Positions 1 through 3,978 are shown, numbered from the stretch's first letter. The stretch: DNA of 9,496 bases from an uncultured Oscillibacter sp. (GCA_904393855.1 CAJFNE010000064.1:1-9496), one strand, 5' to 3'. The notes: generated by a model from the sequence alone, not told the origin. Numbers and translations are program-made.

Positions 1-604
1 GCTGGACGGCGCCCGGCTGACGGTGACCGTGACCTTCACCGACGGCACGGAGCAGACGAAAACCTACACCCTCTCCACGGGAAAGCTGAAAGTGGTGTAC
101 GACGCGGACAGCCCCGGCGGGACCCTCCTGCCCCAGCTGGCGGGAGACGAGGACCCCTGGATCTACGGCGTCTATGCCGTGGACACGGCGGAGAGCCGCT
201 TCCTCCAGTGGCCGGTGCAGGACTGCCGCACGATCAGCCTCTCGGCCCCCTACGGTCCGGTGAACGGCAGTTTTCACGCGGGCATCGACATCCCCGCCCC
301 CCAGGGCGAGGTGATCCTGGCGGCGGCGGACGGCACCGTCACGGAGGTGGGCTTTGACCCGGAGCGGGGCAATTATGTGGTCATCGACCACGGGGACGGC
401 CTCACCACCCTGTACGGTCAGTGCCGGGACTGCACCGTGGAGGAGGGCGACACCGTCCGGGCCGGGGAGATGATCGGCGCCGTGGGCGCCACCGGCAGGG
501 CCACGGGCCCCCATCTCCACTTTGAGGTCCGCCAGGACGATGAGCCCCAGAACCCGGTGGCCTACTTTGACAGCGATGTCCGGGACACCCTGTCCATGGG
601 CTGA
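1..604 (+). CDS. M23 (LytM-type) zinc metallopeptidase, C-terminal part; 5' end outside window
   Basis: Open from the first base (codons begin at base 2), so the true start lies upstream; about 200 residues are visible. The last ~120 residues form a peptidase M23 domain. The HxxxD zinc motif (His at 275-277, HAGID), an internal IDHGDG histidine, and the terminal GPHLHFEV motif (the HxH pair with the catalytic and third zinc-ligand histidines) are all intact. Family members cut peptide cross-links in peptidoglycan outside the membrane, in cell separation, sporulation or wall remodelling. The preceding ~75 visible residues are a beta-rich linker of no recognised family, ending in a DCRTISLS-type strand before the domain. 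Signal peptide or membrane anchor cannot be judged because the N-terminus is missing. It converges on the flavoprotein pair and shares their terminator. Endopeptidase assignment is confident; the exact biological role is not. Confidence 0.9.
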   Translation, partial: LDGARLTVTVTFTDGTEQTKTYTLSTGKLKVVYDADSPGGTLLPQLAGDEDPWIYGVYAVDTAESRFLQWPVQDCRTISLSAPYGPVNGSFHAGIDIPAPQGEVILAAADGTVTEVGFDPERGNYVVIDHGDGLTTLYGQCRDCTVEEGDTVRAGEMIGAVGATGRATGPHLHFEVRQDDEPQNPVAYFDSDVRDTLSMG

Positions 605-623
605 ATTCCAGCTGGAGGACGTG

Positions 624-658
624 AAAAAGCGCCCCGCCGCAGCCGCGGCGGGGCGCTT
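624..658. terminator. Bidirectional Rho-independent terminator between convergent genes
   Basis: A perfect 14-bp stem (627-640 with 645-658) has the four-base loop AGCC and a core of GC pairs. Read on the minus strand the stem is followed by a run of five T (complement of 624-628), which fits a terminator for the flavoprotein genes whose last stop is at 681. On the plus strand the tail (TTATCTTTA) is only partly T-rich but could still end the M23 transcript, whose stop is about 22 bases before the stem. Confidence 0.85.
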
Positions 659-680
659 ATCTTTAGGAAACTGCGCTTGT

Positions 681-1232
681 TCAGGTGATGGAGGCGCCCA
701 GGGCCCGGGCCTCCTCCAACTCCTGCCGGCCCTGAATGTCGCCCACATCCATGACGCCGCCGGCCAGCACGTGACCCAGGTTCCGCCACTGGAGGTGGTC
801 CATCAGGTGGTCGTAGTAGGCGAGGGCGTCCTCGAATCCATAACCCTCCGCCGCCATCAGCAGGGCGGAGGCCCGGCCGTGGCCCCGGAGCAGATTGCCG
901 TCCCCCTCCTCCAGGGCGAAGAGACGGTCAATGGCGGTTTTCAGCTGGCCACTGACGGTCCAGTAGTACAGGGGACTGGCCAGCACCAGCATGTCGCTCT
1001 CCCGTACCGCCGGATAGATATCCGCCATGCCGTCCCGCTGGACGCAGGGGCACTCCCGGCCGCTGCGGCCGCCGAAGCACCCCCGGCAGCCGTGGATCTC
1101 CCGGTCCCCCAGGAAAAACTCTATCACCGTGTGGCCGGCGCTCTCGGTCCCCTCCCGGAAGGCCCGGACCAGGGCGGAGGTGTTGCCGTTTTTCCGGGGG
1201 CTGCCGTTCAGAATGACGATCCTCTTTCCCAT
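681..1232 (-). CDS. Flavodoxin-fold NAD(P)H-dependent FMN reductase / flavodoxin family protein (downstream paralogue)
   Basis: 183-residue flavodoxin-like protein. A first beta strand (KRIVILNG) runs into the phosphate-binding loop GSPRKNGNTS (residues 10-19), which in this family holds the FMN phosphate. The ASPLYYWTVSGQLKTAIDR segment (about 85-103) is the usual second flavin-contact region. A cysteine region (C49, C52, C61, C63) replaces the regular CX2CX2CXnC cluster of the neighbouring paralogue: position 55 is Gly and the last two Cys are spaced CxC, so a normal [4Fe-4S] site is doubtful. Two ATGs are adjacent (1235 and 1232); the GAGGGG site overlapping the upstream stop is better spaced for 1232. 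Only 9 nt separate it from the upstream gene, so translation is probably coupled. Likely a cytoplasmic flavin-dependent oxidoreductase acting on quinones, nitro or azo compounds, or as an electron carrier; the substrate is unknown. Confidence 0.85.
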   Translation of the reverse strand: MGKRIVILNGSPRKNGNTSALVRAFREGTESAGHTVIEFFLGDREIHGCRGCFGGRSGRECPCVQRDGMADIYPAVRESDMLVLASPLYYWTVSGQLKTAIDRLFALEEGDGNLLRGHGRASALLMAAEGYGFEDALAYYDHLMDHLQWRNLGHVLAGGVMDVGDIQGRQELEEARALGASIT

Positions 1233-1241
1233 CATGCCCCC

Positions 1242-1787
1242 TCAGATCTTCTCCGCCAGGGCCGCCGCCTGCTGGCAGCCGTCGGTCCTGTCGATGTCGC
1301 CCGGGTTCAGCACGCCGGGTACCAGCACCTCGCCCACCATGTTCCACTTCAGCAGGGCGGCGGTGCGCTCCATGGGCACCCGGACCCCGTCCAGGACCGT
1401 CATGTCCGCCTCCTCGCAGCAGGCGATCAGGGCGCACGCCTTGCCCGCGTAGTCCTTGCCGCCCACCACCAGGGCGTACAGCTTGTCGATGACCGCCTTG
1501 ATCTGGGCCGGGATGGAGTACCAGTACACCGGCATGGTAAAGACCACCGCGTCCGCCTCCAGGACCGCCGGGGCGATGGCGTTGAAGTCGTCGTCAAAGG
1601 TGCAGGCCTTGCCGGTGGAGTAGCAGGTCTCGCAGGCGCGGCAGCCGCCCACCTGCAGGTGGGCCGCGTCGAAGCGGGTGACCGTGTGGCCCTTGGCCTC
1701 CGCCGCCTGGATGAAGGCGTCCGTCATGGCGAAGCTGTTCCCGGTTTTCCGGGGACTGCCGGTGATGACTACAATTTTTTTGCTCAT
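1242..1787 (-). CDS. Flavodoxin-fold iron-sulfur flavoprotein-like oxidoreductase (first gene of redox operon)
   Basis: 181 residues from the ATG at 1787, chosen because AGGAGGT lies 4 nt upstream and the protein then begins MSKKIVVITG; the frame runs open to 1877 but those extra residues have no family character. The FMN phosphate loop is GSPRKTGNS (10-18). C49-x2-C52-x2-C55-x6-C62 is followed by the acidic DDDF stretch. This compact cysteine pattern matches that of iron-sulfur flavoproteins (Isf-type), which bind a [4Fe-4S] cluster next to FMN and move electrons. MPVYWYSIPAQIKAVIDKLYAL (about 85-106) is the conserved flavin/dimer segment. It is clearly a tandem duplicate of the downstream gene (same length, loop, N-terminal Cys pair, C-terminal GxxNPGDI/GVMDVGDI region). 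It is transcribed away from an HxlR regulator, a standard arrangement for stress-induced flavin reductases. The presence of the cluster and the substrate are inferences. Confidence 0.87.
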   Translation of the reverse strand: MSKKIVVITGSPRKTGNSFAMTDAFIQAAEAKGHTVTRFDAAHLQVGGCRACETCYSTGKACTFDDDFNAIAPAVLEADAVVFTMPVYWYSIPAQIKAVIDKLYALVVGGKDYAGKACALIACCEEADMTVLDGVRVPMERTAALLKWNMVGEVLVPGVLNPGDIDRTDGCQQAAALAEKI

Positions 1788-1812
1788 ACGTACCTCCTGT
1801 GATGCATCTGGA

Positions 1813-1841
1813 TTGACTTTCCCTCGAAGTGATACGATAAT
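1813..1841 (+). promoter_or_regulatory. Sigma-A-type promoter for the HxlR regulator gene
   Basis: TTGACT (1813-1818), a 17-bp spacer and GATAAT (1836-1841): 5/6 match at each hexamer with ideal spacing. Predicted transcription start is near 1848, giving an ~84-nt leader before the HxlR start. The -10 overlaps the -10 of the opposing promoter by two bases. Confidence 0.75.
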
Positions 1842-1847
1842 CATATC
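1831..1847. promoter_or_regulatory. 17-bp imperfect palindrome over both -10 elements (candidate HxlR operator)
   Basis: GATAcGATaATCaTATC: seven of eight base pairs symmetric around a central A. It covers the -10 boxes of both divergent promoters, so a dimeric winged-helix protein bound here would shut off both the flavoprotein operon and its own gene. Assignment to HxlR is inferred from position and from the family's use of short dyad operators. Confidence 0.55.
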
Positions 1848-1867
1848 ATCTAGATTCCTTTTGGCAA
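1840..1867 (-). promoter_or_regulatory. Sigma-A-type promoter for the flavoprotein operon
   Basis: Read on the minus strand: TTGCCA (complement of 1862-1867), a 16-bp spacer and TATGAT (complement of 1840-1845), 5/6 matches at both hexamers. Predicted start is near 1833, about 45 nt before the flavoprotein ATG at 1787. It overlaps the regulator's own promoter, so the two polymerases should exclude one another. Confidence 0.7.
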
Positions 1868-1870
1868 GTA

Positions 1871-1913
1871 CGCACATAAAAGTGCGATACTATCCCTCAA
1901 AACAGATACTATC
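1871..1913. promoter_or_regulatory. Repeated GATACTATC boxes and a CGCAC/GTGCG dyad upstream of the flavoprotein promoter
   Basis: The 9-bp near-palindrome GATA-C-TATC occurs exactly twice, at 1886-1894 and 1905-1913, offset 19 bp (close to two helical turns). A 5-bp inverted repeat CGCAC-N6-GTGCG (1871-1886) abuts the first box. The boxes share the GATA/TATC half-sites of the dyad at 1831-1847. Relative to the flavoprotein promoter they lie about 53-80 bases upstream; relative to the HxlR promoter they lie in the 5' leader. Accessory operators are the simplest reading. Confidence 0.5.
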
Positions 1914-1931
1914 AAAAAGGAGAGCGTTGAT

Positions 1932-2273
1932 ATGAGCATTGCCTGCATCCAGGATGCCAATCTGGAGGACACCGGCTTCCACTACACCATGTCCCTGATC
2001 CAGGGGAAGTACAAGATGCTGATCCTCTACACCCTCATGGACTTCGAGGTGGTCCGGTTCAACGAGATGAAGAAGTACATCCGGGGGATCTCCTACAAGA
2101 CCCTCAGCTCCACGTTGAAGGAGCTGGAGGCGGACGGCCTGGTCCACCGGGAGGAGTACCCGCAGATTCCCCCCAAGGTGGAGTACAGCCTGACGGAGCG
2201 GGGGAAGTCCCTGATCCCCATTCTGGACCAGCTGTGCACCTGGGGGGAGGAGCACCGCCAGCCCCGGCCGTGA
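1932..2273 (+). CDS. HxlR (DUF24)-family winged-helix transcriptional regulator, probably redox-sensing
   Basis: 113 residues, full length for the family. The start is set by GGAG at 1919-1922 in the usual window before ATG 1932. The HxlR core is present: SLIQGKYKMLILYTL (21-35, helix 1), VRFNEMKKYIRGISYKTLSSTLKELEADGLV (41-71, recognition helix around 54-66) and the wing VHREEYPQIPPKVEYSLTERG (71-91). The final helix (SLIPILDQLCTWGEEH) is the dimer arm. Cys5 near the N-terminus and Cys102 in the last helix sit at positions comparable to the thiols used by B. subtilis YodB (Cys6 and Cys101) to sense quinones and diamide. YodB-type members repress flavin reductases and release DNA when their Cys are modified. 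It is divergent from two flavoprotein genes across an operator-rich control region, so it probably represses them and itself. The regulatory role is inferred from context; the family call is firm. Confidence 0.9.
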   Translation: MSIACIQDANLEDTGFHYTMSLIQGKYKMLILYTLMDFEVVRFNEMKKYIRGISYKTLSSTLKELEADGLVHREEYPQIPPKVEYSLTERGKSLIPILDQLCTWGEEHRQPRP

Positions 2274-2282
2274 AGTGCAGGG

Positions 2283-2308
2283 AAGCGTCTCCGCGGGGGC
2301 GCTTTTTT
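2283..2308 (+). terminator. Rho-independent terminator of the HxlR gene
   Basis: Stem AAGCGTCTC with GGGGCGCTT (2283-2291 with 2296-2304, including G-T wobbles), four-base loop, then six T (2303-2308, overlapping the stem foot). It begins 10 nt after the HxlR stop codon. Confidence 0.8.
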
Positions 2309-2366
2309 CCTGCCCGAGGCGGGAAGTATTGTGCCATTTTTTATTTTAAAAAAGAAAAAATATAAC

Positions 2367-2395
2367 TTGACTTTCATAAAATTAAAGTTTATACT
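2367..2395 (+). promoter_or_regulatory. Strong sigma-A-type promoter in an AT-rich island, upstream of the DUF2089 gene
   Basis: TTGACT (2367-2372), a 17-bp spacer and TATACT (2390-2395). The ~30 bases before the -35 are almost pure A/T (2337-2365), which resembles an UP element. The contrast with the GC-rich surroundings is striking. Predicted start is near 2402, only ~20 nt before the translation start. Confidence 0.78.
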
Positions 2396-2409
2396 TAATT
2401 TTGTGAAAG
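2371..2409. promoter_or_regulatory. 17-bp imperfect inverted repeat spanning spacer, -10 and start site (candidate operator)
   Basis: Left arm CTTTCATAAAATTAAAGT (2371-2388), loop TTAT, right arm ACTTAATTTTGTGAAAG (2393-2409). The arms pair at 16 positions with one mismatch and one single-base bulge. It covers the whole promoter from the end of the -35 to the ribosome binding site. That placement suits a repressor operator, possibly autoregulation by the HTH protein encoded next. At RNA level most of the left arm is upstream of the predicted start, so an operator is likelier than an mRNA hairpin. Confidence 0.6.
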
Positions 2410-2421
2410 GGGTGCGTGTGG

Positions 2422-2715
2422 ATGACGGCGATGCCGGTATGGATGTCGGAGCTGGAGGACCAGGATCTGACCTTCATCAAGAAATTCGTTCTGGCCTCCG
2501 GGTCCCTGAAGGAGGTGGCCGCCCTCTACGGCGTCAGCTACCCCACGGTGCGGCTGCGGCTGGACCGGCTGATCCAGAAGATCCGGCTCACCGAGACAGC
2601 GGAGGCGGACCCCTACGTGTCCCTGGTGAAGCGGCTGGCGGTGGACGACAAGCTGGACTTTGAGACCGCGAAGCTGCTGATCGACACCTATCGCAAGACA
2701 AAGGAGGAGCCCTGA
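2422..2715 (+). CDS. DUF2089-type small helix-turn-helix protein
   Basis: 97 residues from ATG 2422. After MPVWMSELEDQDLTFIKKF comes the family signature of a helix-turn-helix: LASGSLKEVAALYGVSYPTV then RLRLDRLIQKI (about 24-54), where GVSYPTVRxRLDxL is the recognition-helix segment. The C-terminal ~40 residues (VSLVKRLAVDDKLDFETAKLLIDTYRK) are helical. The zinc-ribbon N-terminus found in longer DUF2089 proteins is absent, so this is the short HTH-only form. Start choice: GGGGTG at 2409-2414 is 7 nt before ATG 2422; GTG 2416 (too close) and ATG 2431 (MPVW..., best conserved in my recollection of the family) are alternatives. The family is presumed to regulate transcription. It is followed after one base by a small membrane protein gene, which may be its functional partner. 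Precise role unknown. Confidence 0.82.
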   Translation: MTAMPVWMSELEDQDLTFIKKFVLASGSLKEVAALYGVSYPTVRLRLDRLIQKIRLTETAEADPYVSLVKRLAVDDKLDFETAKLLIDTYRKTKEEP

Positions 2716-2716
2716 G

Positions 2717-3028
2717 ATGGAGATGGTCGTTCGCACGGTGATCGTGCTGTTGGTTTTGGTGGTGGGAGGCATCCTCCTGCAGATTTTCCTCTCCCGGCGG
2801 CAGAGCCGGTGGCCGGGGCTGGTGCTGCCCGGGCTGACGTTCCTGTACTCCCTGCTGATGGTGCTGGGGGCCGTGGCCTTTAACGGGGAGTTCCCCTGGG
2901 GGCCCATCCTGGCCTGCCTGCTGCTGGGGAACATCCCCACCATCGTGCTGCTGGCCATCTACTGGGCGGCCCGGGAGAAGTTCCGGGTGAAGAGCCAGAT
3001 GGACAAAATGAAGATCAACGACCTGTAA
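2717..3028 (+). CDS. Small three-helix membrane protein, co-operonic with the DUF2089 regulator
   Basis: 103 residues, no recognised functional family. Three hydrophobic segments are evident: 5-25 (VRTVIVLLVLVVGGILLQIFL region), 34-55 (GLVLPGLTFLYSLLMVLGAV region) and 62-84 (GPILACLLLGNIPTIVLLAIYW region). The connecting basic loop SRRQSRW and the basic tail REKFRVKSQMDKMKINDL suggest both lie in the cytoplasm by the positive-inside rule. The stop of the upstream gene and this ATG are separated by one base (TGAGATG), and GGAGG lies 9 nt upstream inside the previous reading frame, so translation is coupled. A DUF2089 regulator next to a small multi-pass protein suggests an envelope-linked regulatory unit, but this is context only and no activity can be assigned. 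The palindrome array follows directly. Confidence 0.8.
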   Translation: MEMVVRTVIVLLVLVVGGILLQIFLSRRQSRWPGLVLPGLTFLYSLLMVLGAVAFNGEFPWGPILACLLLGNIPTIVLLAIYWAAREKFRVKSQMDKMKINDL

Positions 3029-3033
3029 GACGA

Positions 3034-3058
3034 GGGCCTCTCCCAGCGGGAGAGGCCC
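3034..3058. repeat. 25-bp perfect palindromic hairpin, copy 1 of 2
   Basis: GGGCCTCTCCC (3034-3044), loop AGC, GGGAGAGGCCC (3048-3058). It starts 5 nt after the membrane-protein stop, so it could act as a transcript end or 3' stabiliser, but there is no T-run. It recurs identically at 3228-3252. Confidence 0.85.
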
Positions 3059-3099
3059 AGGCAGCTTGTCGGAAAAAGTTTTCCGACAAGCTGCCTGGG
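3056..3099. repeat. 21-bp perfect inverted repeat with a 2-nt centre
   Basis: The left arm 3056-3076 (begins CCCAGGCAGCTTG, ends GGAAAA) is perfectly complementary to 3079-3099, with only AG between them. It shares three bases with the previous hairpin, so the two stems abut. Such a long near-loopless palindrome is unusual for a plain terminator and looks like part of an interspersed repeat. Confidence 0.85.
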
Positions 3100-3133
3100 T
3101 TTTCAGAACTTTTGAAAAGTTCTGAAAATTTTT
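3100..3133 (+). terminator. 14-bp palindrome followed by five T; terminator-like third hairpin of the array
   Basis: TTTTCAGAACTTTT (3100-3113), a single G, AAAAGTTCTGAAAA (3115-3128), then T5 (3129-3133). The AT-rich stem with a T tail could terminate transcription from the DUF2089 operon that escapes the earlier hairpins. The one-base centre means the stem must open a few pairs to form a loop. Confidence 0.6.
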
Positions 3134-3227
3134 GGTTTCATTGGTGCAGGACACCCTTCCTGGGTTTCCCGCGCACACCCTTCCTTCCCGTCATCTGACC
3201 TCCTTAAGTCGATCGACAGTTGAAATA
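3134..3227. other. Non-coding spacer between the palindromes; no gene seen
   Basis: Contains pyrimidine-rich text with a partly repeated CACCCTTCC motif (ACACCCTTCCTGG at 3151-3163 and ACACCCTTCCTTCC near 3176-3189). No plausible ribosome binding site with an open frame and no RNA family are recognised. With the flanking palindromes it may be the body of an interspersed repeat. Confidence 0.5.
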
Positions 3228-3252
3228 GGGCCTCTCCCAGCGGGAGAGGCCC
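3228..3252. repeat. 25-bp perfect palindromic hairpin, copy 2 of 2 (possible terminator of the minus-strand small gene)
   Basis: Identical to 3034-3058 over 25 bases (26 including the preceding A) although the flanks differ. Read on the minus strand it begins 10 nt after the stop of the 52-residue gene and is followed by TATTTCAAC, a weak T tail. Both copies therefore sit just downstream of a stop codon, in opposite transcriptional contexts. Confidence 0.85.
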
Positions 3253-3262
3253 TCGCTTCACG

Positions 3263-3421
3263 CTAGAGTTCGGATGTCTCGTCCTCTGGGTCCAGCTGGC
3301 CGGTCTCCTGCTGGATGCGCAGGACGGTGCGCAGATGGGCCTGGCGGAGAACCCGGTCCGCCTCCCGGAGGGCCTGGTCCAGAATCTCATAGGCGGCCTT
3401 GTAGTCCGGCTCCTGGGGCAT
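3263..3421 (-). CDS. 52-residue small helical protein, divergent from the XRE pair; function unknown
   Basis: A short reading frame from ATG 3421 to TAG 3263-3265. GAGGTG lies 6 nt upstream of the ATG and a good promoter lies beyond it, which argues that it is real. The protein starts MPQEPDYKAAYEILDQAL and appears to be one long amphipathic helix (residues 7-40, rich in Glu, Arg, Gln, Leu), ending in an acidic tail (DPEDETSEL). No Cys, no membrane segment. It resembles, from memory, small DYKxxY-type proteins often found beside XRE regulators in clostridia, whose role is not known. It could be a partner or anti-repressor of the adjacent HTH proteins, or a toxin/antitoxin-like small protein; nothing in the sequence decides. 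The palindrome at 3228-3252 follows it. Confidence 0.7.
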   Translation of the reverse strand: MPQEPDYKAAYEILDQALREADRVLRQAHLRTVLRIQQETGQLDPEDETSEL

Positions 3422-3440
3422 GTGTATCACCTCAATCTCT

Positions 3441-3469
3441 ATAATAGGTCAAAATCACCCTATTTTCAA
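3441..3469 (-). promoter_or_regulatory. Sigma-A-type promoter for the 52-residue gene
   Basis: On the minus strand: TTGAAA (complement of 3464-3469), a 17-bp spacer and TATTAT (complement of 3441-3446), each 5/6 to consensus. Predicted start is near 3434, giving a leader of about 13 nt that carries the GAGGTG site. Confidence 0.68.
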
Positions 3470-3477
3470 TAGGTCAA
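3443..3477. promoter_or_regulatory. Direct repeats AATAGGTCAA plus inverted CCTATT: candidate XRE operator
   Basis: AATAGGTCAA occurs at 3443-3452 and 3468-3477 (25-bp offset). The second copy also forms an inverted repeat with CCTATT at 3459-3464 (three-base gap). One box overlaps the -10 and the other the -35 of the leftward promoter, so binding would block it. The rightward XRE genes have only a weak promoter here: CATAAT at 3483-3488 with no good -35. This suggests a switch-like divergent control region bound by one or both XRE proteins; the binder is inferred. Confidence 0.55.
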
Positions 3478-3505
3478 CAGGACATAATTTTTTGGGGTGA
3501 TGGAA

Positions 3506-3724
3506 ATGACGCCGATGAGGACCCTGCGGAAGGCCCGGGGCTACTCCCAGATCAAGATGCAGATGCTGACGGGGATCGACCAGAGCGACTACTCTAAAAT
3601 CGAGACCGGGAAGCGCAACATGACCTTTGAACAGTGCCGACGGATCGCCCTGGCCCTGGAGACCAGCATGGACTACTTGGCCGGGCTGACGGATGAGCCG
3701 AAACCCTACCCGCCAAAAAAGTAA
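3506..3724 (+). CDS. XRE-family HTH regulator, first of tandem pair
   Basis: 72 residues from ATG 3506, chosen because GGGGTG (3494-3499) lies 6 nt upstream; GTG 3497, ATG 3500 and ATG 3515 are also in frame. The Cro/C1-type HTH covers most of the protein: LRKARGYSQIKMQMLTGIDQ, then SDYSKIETGKRNMTFEQ (recognition helix about 24-34, with the YSKIETGKR hallmark), then the fourth and fifth helices RRIALALETSMDYLAGLTD. There is no extra effector domain, so it is likely a small cytoplasmic DNA-binding dimer. Compared with its tandem neighbour the first scaffold residues deviate (SQIKMQMLTG in place of TELAKMLG), so the two may recognise different half-sites. It is divergent from the 52-residue gene across repeated AATAGGTCAA boxes. 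Confidence 0.88.
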   Translation: MTPMRTLRKARGYSQIKMQMLTGIDQSDYSKIETGKRNMTFEQCRRIALALETSMDYLAGLTDEPKPYPPKK

Positions 3725-3756
3725 GGCCGTGAGCCGTGCCCTGTGAGGTGATGCCC

Positions 3757-3978
3757 ATGTATCCCAGGATTCGGGATTTGCGGGAGGACCTGGACATGAA
3801 CCAGACAGAGCTGGCGAAGATGCTGGGCATGTCCCAGACGGGATACTCCAAATATGAGACCGGAGAGAATGACATCCCGGTTGCGATTCTGGAAAAGCTG
3901 GCGGATTTCTACCATACCAGTGTGGACTATCTGCTGGGGCGCACGGACCAGCGAACGCCCTACCCGCCCAAAAAGTGA
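3757..3978 (+). CDS. XRE-family HTH regulator, second of tandem pair
   Basis: 73 residues from ATG 3757, chosen for GAGGTG (3745-3750) with a 6-nt spacer; ATG 3751 and GTG 3736 are in frame but badly placed. It is a textbook Cro/C1 HTH: IRDLREDLDMNQTELAKMLG, MSQTGYSKYETGENDIPVAI, LEKLADFYHTSVDYLLGRTD, close to a consensus common in clostridial chromosomes. It is a clear paralogue of the preceding gene, with the same length, the same YSKxETG core and an identical PYPPKK C-terminus encoded by nearly identical DNA (CCCTACCCGCC at 3704 and 3958). The 32-nt gap and the shared terminator suggest one transcript. It may act together with, or antagonise, its partner at the operator upstream; phage origin is possible but there is no phage gene nearby. 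Confidence 0.9.
   Translation: MYPRIRDLREDLDMNQTELAKMLGMSQTGYSKYETGENDIPVAILEKLADFYHTSVDYLLGRTDQRTPYPPKK

Noticed and set aside
522..1802. Plus-strand frame of about 426 codons across the two flavoprotein genes.
   Set aside because: Antisense shadow: composition is Ala/Gly/Val/His-rich with no family features, while the minus strand encodes two intact flavodoxin-fold proteins with ribosome sites.
1788..1931. Possible riboswitch in the control region between flavoprotein and HxlR genes.
   Set aside because: The leaders are short (about 45 and 84 nt), no known aptamer core is recognisable, and the dyads fit protein operators better.
3028..3260. Possible CRISPR array or tandem repeat region.
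   Set aside because: Only one 25-bp unit occurs twice, separated by ~170 bp of unrelated palindromic DNA; there are no regular spacers and no cas genes.
3103..3390. Minus-strand frame of about 95 codons through the palindrome array.
   Set aside because: It runs through hairpins and the repeat spacer, and overlaps the better supported 52-residue gene in another frame. Its tail (ending KIFRTFQKF) is translated repeat DNA.
3715..3732. A_AAA_AAG slippery heptamer in frame immediately before the stop of the first XRE gene, suggesting -1 frameshifting.
   Set aside because: A shift would add only three residues before a TGA, no stimulatory structure follows, and Lys-Lys at a C-terminus explains the A run.
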